64,000 bases of DNA, from NCBI RefSeq assembly GCF_013608025.1, contig NZ_VDLV01000064.1, positions 189,683 to 253,682 of the forward strand, read 5' to 3'. Position 1 is the stretch's first letter, and the number at the start of each line of letters is the position of its first letter. This DNA is from Pseudomonas brassicacearum subsp. neoaurantiaca. GTDB lineage: Bacteria; Pseudomonadota; Gammaproteobacteria; Pseudomonadales; Pseudomonadaceae. Made by a program: the position numbers and the translations under genes. Below are positions 45,601-53,350 of this stretch, piece after piece. The notes beneath the pieces are model-generated. The model did not search any database and was not told the DNA's origin. It saw only the letters and a list, made by a program, of their open reading frames with translations.

Positions 45601-47022
45601 ATGAAGTTGTCCATGCCGCGATTCGATCAAGCCCCTGTATTGGTGGTCGGCGATGTCATGCTCGACCGCTACTGGCATGGCGGTACATCACGGATTTCCC
45701 CCGAGGCCCCGGTGCCGGTGGTCAGGGTCGAGCACATCGAGGATCGCCCCGGCGGTGCCGCCAACGTTGCCCTGAACATCGCCGCACTCGGTGCGCCGGC
45801 CTCGCTGGTGGGCGTGACCGGCGACGACGAGGCCGCCGACAGCTTGGCCAACAGCCTCAAGGGCGCAGGCGTGCGGGCGATCTTCCAGCGCATTGCGCAC
45901 CAGCCAACCATCGTCAAGCTGCGGGTCATCAGCCGCCACCAGCAACTGCTGCGCATCGATTTCGAAGAACCGTTCGCCACCGATCCGCTGTCCCTCGGCG
46001 CCGAGGTCGATAATCTGCTCGAAGGGATCAAGGTCCTGGTGTTGTCGGACTATGGCAAAGGCGCGTTGAAGAACCATCAGGTGTTGATCCAGGCTGCTCG
46101 TGCCCGTGGCATTCCGGTGCTGGCCGATCCCAAGGGCAAGGATTTTTCCATCTACCGCGGTGCGAGCCTGATCACGCCGAACCTCAGCGAGTTCGAGACC
46201 ATCGTCGGCGGTTGCGCTGATGAACACGAGTTGGTGAGCAAGGGTGCACAGTTGATGCACGACCTTGAACTGGGTGCGTTGCTGGTCACCCGAGGCGAGC
46301 ATGGCATGACGCTGCTGCGGCCTGATCACCCGGCTCTGCACTTGCCGGCCCGAGCCCGTGAAGTTTTCGACGTGACGGGCGCTGGCGATACCGTGATTTC
46401 CACGCTCGCGGCGGCCATCGCCGCTGGCGAAGAACTGCCTCACGCAGTAGCCCTGGCGAACCTGGCGGCCGGTATCGTTGTCGGAAAGCTCGGTACGGCT
46501 GCTATCAGCGCGCCTGAGTTGCGTCGCGCCATTCAACGTGAAGAAGGGTCCGAGCGGGGCGTGTTGGGTCTGGAGCAACTGCTGCTGGCCGTGGACGACG
46601 CTCGCGCCCATAACGAGAGAATCGTGTTCACCAACGGTTGCTTCGACATCCTGCACGCCGGCCACGTGACCTACCTTGAGCAAGCCAGGGCCCAGGGGGA
46701 TCGCCTGATCGTCGCGGTCAATGACGATGCATCCGTAAGCCGTCTCAAAGGCCCAGGGCGTCCGATCAACAGCGTTGACCGGCGCATGGCGGTCCTGGCT
46801 GGCCTCGGCGCGGTGGACTGGGTGATCAGTTTCAGCGAAGGCACGCCGGAAAACCTACTGTCACAGGTCAAGCCGGATGTGCTGGTCAAGGGCGGTGACT
46901 ATGGGATTGATCAGGTCGTGGGCGCGAATATCGTCACGGCCTACGGCGGTACAGTGAAGGTATTGGGGCTGGTGGAAAACAGCTCGACGACGGCCATCGT
47001 CGAGAAGATTCGCAGCCGCTGA
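45601..47022 (+). CDS. hldE: Bifunctional heptose-7-phosphate kinase / heptose-1-phosphate adenylyltransferase
   Basis: A 473-residue fusion enzyme making ADP-heptose for WaaC and WaaF. The N-terminal PfkB-type kinase domain (about 1-318) shows APVLVVGDVMLDRYWHG, PGGAANVALNIAALG and FDVTGAGDTVISTLAAA. The C-terminal nucleotidyltransferase domain shows VFTNGCFDILHAGHVTYLEQ near residue 345 and VKGGDY. The start is ATG 45601 with GGGATG-like purines upstream; the open frame extending to 45220 is an out-of-frame shadow of cysC. A TAATAT sequence around 45561 may be its own promoter. It matches PA4996. Confidence 0.95.
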   Translation: MKLSMPRFDQAPVLVVGDVMLDRYWHGGTSRISPEAPVPVVRVEHIEDRPGGAANVALNIAALGAPASLVGVTGDDEAADSLANSLKGAGVRAIFQRIAHQPTIVKLRVISRHQQLLRIDFEEPFATDPLSLGAEVDNLLEGIKVLVLSDYGKGALKNHQVLIQAARARGIPVLADPKGKDFSIYRGASLITPNLSEFETIVGGCADEHELVSKGAQLMHDLELGALLVTRGEHGMTLLRPDHPALHLPARAREVFDVTGAGDTVISTLAAAIAAGEELPHAVALANLAAGIVVGKLGTAAISAPELRRAIQREEGSERGVLGLEQLLLAVDDARAHNERIVFTNGCFDILHAGHVTYLEQARAQGDRLIVAVNDDASVSRLKGPGRPINSVDRRMAVLAGLGAVDWVISFSEGTPENLLSQVKPDVLVKGGDYGIDQVVGANIVTAYGGTVKVLGLVENSSTTAIVEKIRSR

Positions 47023-47125
47023 ACCTTGTTGCCTTTCGAGGGAAGTCCTACATGGCAAGCTCCTACCTTTGCGGGTCGAGCTTGCCTACCGGCTCTGGTT
47101 GTTTTGGTCTGTGGCTAATTAACTT

Positions 47126-48100
47126 ATGAAAATCATGCTTCTGGTTATGGATGAACAGCGTGTGATTCTCGACCGCCTGTATCAGGTCGTGCAAGAAAAC
47201 TGCGATGACTGCACCCTCTATCGCTTGACTAAGCCGCAGCAAAAGAAGCTTGGCCGATTCCTGGCCTCGGTCAATTACCAGGATTTCGACCGGGTGGTGA
47301 TATTTTCGCGGGTTAAACGCCTGGCCCCGCAACTGAGCGTGTTGAAGTGCATTCCGGGACTGGTCTTCCTTGAGCACGACGCTTATCAGAACTACATGCG
47401 CGAAAGTAAATACTACGGTGTCTATTCGCGCCTGTACCGCCGCTTGCCCAGTTGCCGTGCCTTGGTGTCAGGGGCGCTGGTGGCTCGCCGGATGCAAGCT
47501 GAGAACATCGATGCTGTGTTCGTTTCCAAAGGTTATGACGAACAGATGCTGCACAACACCGGCAGCGTACGCGATATCCCCGTTGGCTTTCTCGGCAGTC
47601 TCAAAAGCAATGAATATGCTCGACGCCGAGCGCTGCTTGAATCCCTGGCTCAACGCACCGGTATGCTGGTAACGCGTACTCAGTCAGGTCGCGAGTATCT
47701 GGAAACGCTCAATCGCATCAAGATCTTTGTCAGCGCCGACCTGGGAATGGGGGAGTTCATGATCAAGAATTTCGAGGCCATGGCCTGCGGTTGCATGTTG
47801 TTGGCTTGGAGCCAGGGCGAGGAAGACAGACTGCTGGGCTTCGAGGACATGGAAAACACCGTGTTCTATCGCTCCGAAGAGGAGGCGGTGCAGAAGCTCG
47901 AGATGCTGCAGCGCGATCCGGAACTGGCCGCGCGAATCGCCCGCAATGGTCAGGCCTTCGCCGAAAGCCGCTATTCGTTTGCGCGCGTCGGGCAGGCCTT
48001 GGCCGAGGAAATCCAGCGTGACATGCGTCCCTGGCAAGCTCCGTCGGCGTGGACTCGCGGATGGGTCAAGCTGCGCTATGGCATGCAGGTGCCGGGGTAA
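47126..48100 (+). CDS. Second Ssg-like glycosyltransferase
   Basis: A 324-residue paralogue of the Ssg protein encoded at 38857. Shared landmarks are MDEQRVILDRLYQVV at the N-terminus, IPGLVFLEHDAYQNY, a KGYDEQML segment near the middle, and the C-terminal ETLNRIKIFVSADLGMGEFM and NFEAMACGCMLL. It is therefore probably a GT4-like glycosyltransferase of the cell envelope; the sugar is unknown. It follows hldE after a 103-bp gap that contains a hairpin, and is followed five bases later by a sialyltransferase-like gene. These two and the gene at 48880 probably form one transcript. Confidence 0.83.
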   Translation: MKIMLLVMDEQRVILDRLYQVVQENCDDCTLYRLTKPQQKKLGRFLASVNYQDFDRVVIFSRVKRLAPQLSVLKCIPGLVFLEHDAYQNYMRESKYYGVYSRLYRRLPSCRALVSGALVARRMQAENIDAVFVSKGYDEQMLHNTGSVRDIPVGFLGSLKSNEYARRRALLESLAQRTGMLVTRTQSGREYLETLNRIKIFVSADLGMGEFMIKNFEAMACGCMLLAWSQGEEDRLLGFEDMENTVFYRSEEEAVQKLEMLQRDPELAARIARNGQAFAESRYSFARVGQALAEEIQRDMRPWQAPSAWTRGWVKLRYGMQVPG

Positions 48101-48105
48101 GCGAC

Positions 48106-48810
48106 ATGGTGGATCGCGCTCCTCAAATCACTGACGAAATGGCGCTCGACAAATTGCCTGGCGGTCATCAATCACTGATGGAGGCCTTGCCCCAGCCGTT
48201 GAAGGATTGCTTGGAAAGGGCCTCGCGGGTGGTGCTGGTGGCGAATAACCCAGCCATCACCGCGGCCGACTTCCAGGCACTCGACATCGGCAGTGACGAC
48301 GTGGTCGTGACCTTCAATACCTGCGTGAAGTCGGCACTGCTCAGTCCGCACAGCGTTAACGTGTTCGTCCATGGCTTCAACGCCCCCGATGCGTATTTCT
48401 TTGGCCTGCCCTACAACGCCGAAGTGCAGCGATTGTTCGGTCTGCCCGACGCACGCTGCTTCACGATGTTGGTGGGATGCACCGGGGCAATGTCACCGCT
48501 GCCGGGCGTGGCCTTGTATCGGGAGCGCATTCCGTTACCACCCTTGTGGAATTACCCGGTCGACAGACCCCATGGCAAGCGCTATGTCGGTCCTTCGACG
48601 GGCTTCAATGCGTTGGTATTGTTCGATTGGCTGCGCGGTCGTGCGGGTTATACCTACCAGATCATGACGCTGGGTTTTTCCAACGAGGCGGGAAAGTTCT
48701 GGAGCGGGCACGCTTGGGATTATGAGCGGCAATGGCTACTCCAGGCAGACGTAACCGTGGTGCCGCTGCAACGTAGGCGTTGGTGGCAAAAATGGTTTCG
48801 TCGCCCTTGA
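48106..48810 (+). CDS. Uncharacterised protein with sialyltransferase-like motifs
   Basis: A 234-residue protein with no clear named family. It has SRVVLVANNPAITAADF at the N-terminal third, resembling the nucleotide-binding VxxxNxxS/P loop of bacterial GT42/GT29-type sialyltransferases. DDVVVTFNTCVKS follows, matching their R/FN segment, then GKRYVGPSTGFNALVLFDWL (S-S/T-G motif) and a final LGFSNEAGKFWSGHAWDYERQW, where a GF/GID...H...W/Y-E pattern is expected. No signal peptide or membrane helix is present. The start is ATG 48106, five bases after the preceding stop. A transferase using a CMP-activated acid sugar (sialic acid-like or Kdo-like) is a hypothesis only. Confidence 0.7.
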   Translation: MVDRAPQITDEMALDKLPGGHQSLMEALPQPLKDCLERASRVVLVANNPAITAADFQALDIGSDDVVVTFNTCVKSALLSPHSVNVFVHGFNAPDAYFFGLPYNAEVQRLFGLPDARCFTMLVGCTGAMSPLPGVALYRERIPLPPLWNYPVDRPHGKRYVGPSTGFNALVLFDWLRGRAGYTYQIMTLGFSNEAGKFWSGHAWDYERQWLLQADVTVVPLQRRRWWQKWFRRP

Positions 48811-48879
48811 GCCGCATTGGCAGGCTGAGCTGCCTGATAGGCTGATGCCGGGGCAGTTTTTTACGAAAGGAAGAATGTT

Positions 48880-49683
48880 GTGAAAGTTGCGTTGGCTTTT
48901 TTTGGTATTCCGAGAAACTCGGGAATCTGTTTTCCTTCCATCCAAGAAAACGTCCTGGCACAAATTCCTGCCGGGAACGAAGTGCAGTGTTTTTACCATC
49001 TCTACAAGATCGTTGAAGTCAACAGTCCGCGCTCAGGGGAGCAAGGTGAACTGAAAGCGGACAATTACGCACCGTTCACCACCATGACCGGCCGCCTGGA
49101 GTCCACCGAAGGCGTCCTGGAGCGGTGGGACTTCGAGCGAGTCAAGGCCTTGGGCGATACCTGGGGAGATGAGCATGCATCGCTCAGGAACCTGATCTAC
49201 CAGCTCAATTCCTTGAATACCGTGACGGCCATGATGGAGCCGTTCAATCCGGATTTCGTCGTGTTTGTGCGTCCCGATAATTTTTACCATACAGCGCTGC
49301 CTGCCTATATCTTTGCCCAACCCGACGCGCGCCGATTGAATGCCTACGTTCCGGATTGGCAATGGTGGGGAGGCTTGAATGACCGCTTTGCTGTGTGTGG
49401 GCGCGATGCCTACCGGGCCTATGGCAAGCGGATCGAACGCATTTTCGATTTTTGCGAGGCTACGGGCAGGAAACTGCATTCCGAACGGCTGCTCAAATAC
49501 GCGTTGCAACAAGCACAGGTGAAAGTCTGCACACTTGCGACCACGGCTTCACGGGTACGAATCGATGGTACCTTCGCCGAAGAATCATTCTCGCCCAAGC
49601 GCAGCATGGGTAAACGAGAGAACCGTTATTTCCACCTGTTTGCGCAGTGGCGGACGTATTGGGATAAACGACGCTCCGCTTGA
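48880..49683 (+). CDS. Uncharacterised glycosyltransferase-like protein
   Basis: A 267-residue protein. The N-terminus MKVALAFFGIPRNSG resembles the start of Rossmann-type sugar transferases. The middle contains FVVFVRPDNFYHTALPAYIF and YVPDWQWWGGLNDRFAVCGRDAY. The R-x-D...P...W...G-x-NDRFA pattern occurs in bacterial and algal DUF7796/WavE-like glycosyltransferase-like proteins, where it probably binds the donor. No signal peptide or transmembrane helix is seen. The start is GTG 48880 after AAAGGAAG. As the third gene of the 47126-49683 group next to the core genes, it probably decorates LPS or another glycan. The function is not established. Confidence 0.72.
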   Translation: MKVALAFFGIPRNSGICFPSIQENVLAQIPAGNEVQCFYHLYKIVEVNSPRSGEQGELKADNYAPFTTMTGRLESTEGVLERWDFERVKALGDTWGDEHASLRNLIYQLNSLNTVTAMMEPFNPDFVVFVRPDNFYHTALPAYIFAQPDARRLNAYVPDWQWWGGLNDRFAVCGRDAYRAYGKRIERIFDFCEATGRKLHSERLLKYALQQAQVKVCTLATTASRVRIDGTFAEESFSPKRSMGKRENRYFHLFAQWRTYWDKRRSA

Positions 49684-49685
49684 CG

Positions 49686-50651
49686 TTATTTATGCAGCGT
49701 CCCGCGAACCATGCGCATCAGGCCCATGGCCTTTTTGTGCAAGTTGGTCAGGCCTTGGCGACGAGGCGTGTGCACTTCCAAACCCTGTTTCACGAGCCAA
49801 TCCTTCCAGCGGATGCGTTCGTCGCGGACCACCCAGCCTTCTTGACTGGCGAAGCTTTCGGCCAAGTGCAGGCCCCGGGTGCTGGCCGCAACCAGACGAT
49901 CACGTTTAAGGGTGTAGAGCTCACCGATCGGCTTGCCGTTTTCAAGTGGCATCAGGTACAGATCGGGCCGCTTGCGGTCCAGGCGGGCCACCAGTTGATC
50001 GCCCTCCAATCGTTCATCGACATGAAACAGGCTCAGGGATTTGGCTTCCTTGGGCACGTCCAGGCGCAAGTCATAAATCAATTGCAGCGATGCTGTCGGT
50101 AAATGCACATAGGCCCGTGGGCGTTCGATCAGTTGCAGGTTGGCGCAACGCACCGGGCGGGCCGAGCCGGATAGCGGAGCCAGGCGAAACGGCAAGGCTT
50201 CGCGATAATGCAGCGCACTCGAATAAGGGGCGGGGAGCCAGGTGTCGTTGAAGCGCCCGCCGAGCCAACCTTCCGGTGTTTCCAGCAGGCACTCTTCGGC
50301 TATTTCGTTGATGGCGGTGAGCAGCGGCAGGTTCAATTCATGGGCGGGGACGTAACCGGAGATCAGCTTGAGTACCACGTCGCCGCGATCCTGGCGACGC
50401 TGACGCACCAGTACCCAATATTCGCGGTTCTGCCAATGCAAGGTCAGGCGCACCGAGACGCCCAGGTTCGCCAGTTCCAGGGAGAAACGTTCGGCATCGG
50501 CCACCGTTACGGGGCGGCGGCGCTGTAAGGTCTGAGCGAAATTCAGCGGCATCCCGATGCTCTGGTAGGTCAGGCCTTCGGGTGTCGCTTCGACGAACAG
50601 GGGCAGGGTCTTGAAGTTGCTTGGATTCTTCCTGATGAGCGTACGCGGCAT
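49686..50651 (-). CDS. Uncharacterised conserved protein
   Basis: A 321-residue soluble protein, basic at both ends, with no transmembrane segment and no motif I recognise. It begins MPRTLIRKNPSNFKTLPLF and ends with a Lys/Arg-rich tail. The central part GGRFNDTWLPAPYSSALHYRE and PRAYVHLPTASLQLIYDLRL is beta-rich in appearance. Orthologues occur in other Pseudomonas near the LPS/aldo-keto reductase genes and are sometimes labelled as metal ABC transporter ATPase; no Walker motif is present here to support that. It is convergent with the gene at 48880 (2-bp gap). Confidence 0.75.
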   Translation of the reverse strand: MPRTLIRKNPSNFKTLPLFVEATPEGLTYQSIGMPLNFAQTLQRRRPVTVADAERFSLELANLGVSVRLTLHWQNREYWVLVRQRRQDRGDVVLKLISGYVPAHELNLPLLTAINEIAEECLLETPEGWLGGRFNDTWLPAPYSSALHYREALPFRLAPLSGSARPVRCANLQLIERPRAYVHLPTASLQLIYDLRLDVPKEAKSLSLFHVDERLEGDQLVARLDRKRPDLYLMPLENGKPIGELYTLKRDRLVAASTRGLHLAESFASQEGWVVRDERIRWKDWLVKQGLEVHTPRRQGLTNLHKKAMGLMRMVRGTLHK

Positions 50652-50684
50652 GTCAGCTCCTGCTTGATGCCGCGCAGGGCGGCT

Positions 50685-51497
50685 TCAGTTTTGACGTAGG
50701 ACGTTGGCTACGGTCGCAACGTTATGGGCGAGGTGCAGCGGATCAATGGTGCCGACAATAGCACTGGCAACCCCTGGATGCTCAAACAACAGTTCGAAGC
50801 TGGCACGGACCGGGTCCTCTCCGGGGCTCAGGCAGACGTGGCCGCTGGCCAGGGCTTTTTTCACCAGGATCGCCTTGCCGTGCTCGCTAGCGTAGTCAAT
50901 GACAGCCTTTTCGCTTCGTTCGTTCAGATTGTAGGTGACCATCGCGCAGTCGCCTTGCTCCAGGGCTTTCAAGCCGCCGTCGACGGTTTTGCCGGAAAAA
51001 CCGAAACCACCGATCTTGCCTTCACGCTTGAGCGCCGCCAGGGTCGGGTAGACCTCGCTGTCGTTGAGGATCGAAAGATCATTGCCGTCCGAATGCACCA
51101 GCACCAGGTCGATATAGTCCGTTTCCAGGCGCTTGAGGCTGCGTTCCACCGAGAGCCGCGTATGGCTGGCGCTGAAGTCATGGCGCGATTGGCCGTCGCT
51201 GAATTCCTCGCCGACCTTGCTGACAATCACCCAATCCTGACGCTGGCCGCGCAGCAGCGGGCCGAGGCGTTCTTCGCTGCGGCCATAGGCCGGCGCGGTG
51301 TCGATCAGGTTGATGCCCAGGTCGCGCGCCAACTTGAGCAACATGCGCGCTTCATTGTCATCAGGAATGCGAAAGCCGTTGGGGTATTTGACGCCTTGGT
51401 CGCGGCCGAGCTTGACCGTGCCCAGGCCCAGCGGCGACACCATCGGGCCGTTGTGGCCGAGCGGGCGATGCAAGTCATGCAGGGTCGGTTGGCTCAT
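50685..51497 (-). CDS. Aldo/keto reductase
   Basis: A 270-residue AKR with the TIM-barrel landmarks SPLGLGTVKLGRDQG at the start, the catalytic-tetrad region NLIDTAPAYGRSEERLG (Asp and Tyr), and later DYIDLVLVHSDGND (His) and GGFGFSGKT. It probably reduces or oxidises aldehydes with NADPH; the substrate is unknown. The start is ATG 51497, whose first base touches the overlapping TGA of the upstream FAD oxidoreductase gene (ATGA), so both are one operon, matching PA4992-PA4991. The open frame upstream of 51497 is antisense shadow. Confidence 0.88.
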   Translation of the reverse strand: MSQPTLHDLHRPLGHNGPMVSPLGLGTVKLGRDQGVKYPNGFRIPDDNEARMLLKLARDLGINLIDTAPAYGRSEERLGPLLRGQRQDWVIVSKVGEEFSDGQSRHDFSASHTRLSVERSLKRLETDYIDLVLVHSDGNDLSILNDSEVYPTLAALKREGKIGGFGFSGKTVDGGLKALEQGDCAMVTYNLNERSEKAVIDYASEHGKAILVKKALASGHVCLSPGEDPVRASFELLFEHPGVASAIVGTIDPLHLAHNVATVANVLRQN

Positions 51498-52669
51498 GGC
51501 AGCAATTGCTCCCAGGCCGGTATGCCCATCGGCGGTTTCGGCAGGTCCGGCAGCGGGGCTGCTTGGCTTGGCTGAATGCCGTCGCGTTGCAGTGCTGCGA
51601 TCACCCGATCGGAAAAATCCGGAGCCAGTGCCAACTTGGTCGGCCAGCCCACCAAGAGGCGATCCTGTTCGGCGACGAAGGCATTGTCGGGGCGGGTCAG
51701 GCCCGATTGCAGTGGTTCGGCGCGAGCAACTCGCAACGTGGCCCATTGCGCGGTGCTGAGGTCGATCCACGGCAGCAGTTGGCCGAGTTCTTTCTGGGCG
51801 ACGGCAATCTGCGCGGCAGGTTCACGGGCGACGGCGTCGCCTTCGGCGAGGTCGCCGCCCAGGTACCAGACCCATTGGCCGTCAGCGGCGGGATGGGTAG
51901 TCACGGTGACGCGCGGCTTCGGTCCGCCGCCCAGGCAATGGGCATACAGCGGCTTGAGGCCCGGTCCCTTGGCCAGGACCATGTGCAGCGGTCGGGTCTG
52001 CATGGCCGGCTGGTCCAGGCCCAGGGCCTTGAGGAGGTCAGCGGTGCCACCGCCGGCACTGAGGACGATGCGCTGGGCGCGGATTTCGCGACCGTCGACC
52101 TTCAGCCCGATCAATGCGCCTGCTTCATGCAGCGGCTCGATTTGCTGGCCGGCCAGCAGGCTGTCGCCGGCCAGTTCCGCCAGGCGGACGATCAGGCTGG
52201 GCACATCCACAACCAATTCCGACAGGCGATAGACCTTGCCCTTGAAATGCTTGTCTTGCAGGGCGGGCGGCAGTTGTTCGCCCTTGACCTGGTCAACGCG
52301 TCCACGCACGGCCTTGCTGGCGAAGAAACTGGTGAGGTTGCCGGCCAGGGTGCCGGGGGACCAGAGGTAATGGGCGTCGGACAGCATGCGCACGCCTGAC
52401 AGGTCCAGCTCGCCGTCGCCCTTCAGCGCTTCGCGCCAACGGCGCGGCATGTCGGCGATGGCTTCCGAAGCGCCGGTCAGGGCGCCATGCAAGGCGTACT
52501 TCGCGCCGCCATGGATGATGCCCTGGGATTTGACGCTCTGCCCGCCGCCGAGGCTGGCGCTTTCCACCAGCACGGTTGAAAACCCCTGGCGACGCAAGCG
52601 CGCATTCAGCCAGAGGCCGGCGACTCCGGCGCCGACAATCAGAATGTCGGTGGAAATAACGGATGGCAT
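51494..52669 (-). CDS. FAD-dependent oxidoreductase (DAO family)
   Basis: A 391-residue protein with an N-terminal Rossmann FAD-binding motif, DILIVGAGVAGLWLNARL (GxGxxG at residues 13-18), followed by LVESASLGGGQSVKSQGIIHGG and RIVLSAGGGTADLLKALG. It belongs to the D-amino-acid/glycerol-3-phosphate oxidase-like DAO superfamily. The substrate cannot be deduced. The stop overlaps the start of the aldo/keto reductase, so the two enzymes probably act in one pathway or respond together. A family B REPIN lies upstream. Confidence 0.87.
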   Translation of the reverse strand: MPSVISTDILIVGAGVAGLWLNARLRRQGFSTVLVESASLGGGQSVKSQGIIHGGAKYALHGALTGASEAIADMPRRWREALKGDGELDLSGVRMLSDAHYLWSPGTLAGNLTSFFASKAVRGRVDQVKGEQLPPALQDKHFKGKVYRLSELVVDVPSLIVRLAELAGDSLLAGQQIEPLHEAGALIGLKVDGREIRAQRIVLSAGGGTADLLKALGLDQPAMQTRPLHMVLAKGPGLKPLYAHCLGGGPKPRVTVTTHPAADGQWVWYLGGDLAEGDAVAREPAAQIAVAQKELGQLLPWIDLSTAQWATLRVARAEPLQSGLTRPDNAFVAEQDRLLVGWPTKLALAPDFSDRVIAALQRDGIQPSQAAPLPDLPKPPMGIPAWEQLLP

Positions 52670-52768
52670 GCAGCGACCTCAGAATTCAAGACGAGGGCGC
52701 AGTATACAGACTCGACGAAGAGGGCATTTGTTGGCGATCAATGTCGGCACCTGGCGAGCAACGCTTTT

Positions 52769-52861
52769 GTGGCGAGGGAGCTTGCTCCCGTTGGATCGCG
52801 TAGCGGTCCCAAGCTTTTTGGGGCTGCTGCGCAACCCAGCGGGAGCAAGCTCCCTCGCCAC
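52769..52861. repeat. REPIN (family B)
   Basis: GTGGCGAGGGAGCTTGCTCC at 52769 faces its complement ending at 52861, with GGGGCTGCTGCGCAACCCAG adjoining. It lies between the FAD oxidoreductase start and the emrE-like gene's 3' end. Confidence 0.9.
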
Positions 52862-52913
52862 AGATGCGTTCCAGCTCAGTGAAAAGGCATTCCAGTTTGA
52901 TGAGCAGTGGTTT

Positions 52914-53246
52914 TCAGTGTCCGGCAGTTTTGGAGAAAAGCTGGATCACCACCACCCCCAACACAATCAACGCCATCCCCAGCATCGCCGGCACGTCCAG
53001 TTTCTGCCCGTAGATGAACAGCGCCGCGACGCTGACCATGACGATCCCCAGGCCGGCCCAGACCGCATAGGCCACGCCCACCGGAACGGTGCGCACCACC
53101 AGCGTCAGCATCCAGAACGCAGTGCCGTAGCCGACGATGACCAGCAGCAAGGGCAGTGGCGCGCTGAGGCCCTTGATCGCTTTCATCGACACGGTGGCGA
53201 TGACTTCGGCGCAGATGGCAATGGCGAGGTAGTAGTAGGCGTTCAT
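52914..53246 (-). CDS. emrE: SMR-family multidrug efflux protein (EmrE-like)
   Basis: A 110-residue protein, exactly the usual SMR length, with four hydrophobic helices. The proton/substrate-binding Glu14 is present in AIAICAEVIATVSMK, and the conserved AYAVWAGLGIVMV follows in helix 3. It should export cationic toxic compounds as a dimer in exchange for protons. The start at 53246 follows AGAGGA at a good distance; the longer frame is discarded. It is divergent from the LysR gene at 53351, with a perfect dyad in the shared 104-bp gap, matching PA4990-PA4989. Confidence 0.9.
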   Translation of the reverse strand: MNAYYYLAIAICAEVIATVSMKAIKGLSAPLPLLLVIVGYGTAFWMLTLVVRTVPVGVAYAVWAGLGIVMVSVAALFIYGQKLDVPAMLGMALIVLGVVVIQLFSKTAGH

Positions 53247-53321
53247 GGGGCGAATCCTCTGTGACTGTTGCGTCGTTCGATGGCCCCATTCTAGGGATTG
53301 GGCAGATGGGGTAAAGTCATT

Positions 53322-53344
53322 ACCTATCTGCAATAGAGATAGGT
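53322..53344. promoter_or_regulatory. Perfect dyad between emrE-like and lysR genes
   Basis: ACCTATCT-N7-AGATAGGT, an exact 8-bp inverted repeat with a T-N11-A core of the LysR type (ATCT-N7-AGAT). It is centred 18 bp before the LysR start codon. It is the likely operator for autoregulation and for control of the divergent efflux gene. Confidence 0.65.
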
Positions 53345-53350
53345 CGCGCC

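Noticed and set aside
48811..48879. Terminator between 48106 and 48880 genes
   Set aside because: CAGGC...GCCTG-like pairing and a T-run exist, but the stem next to the T-run is only four base pairs, so it is not supported.
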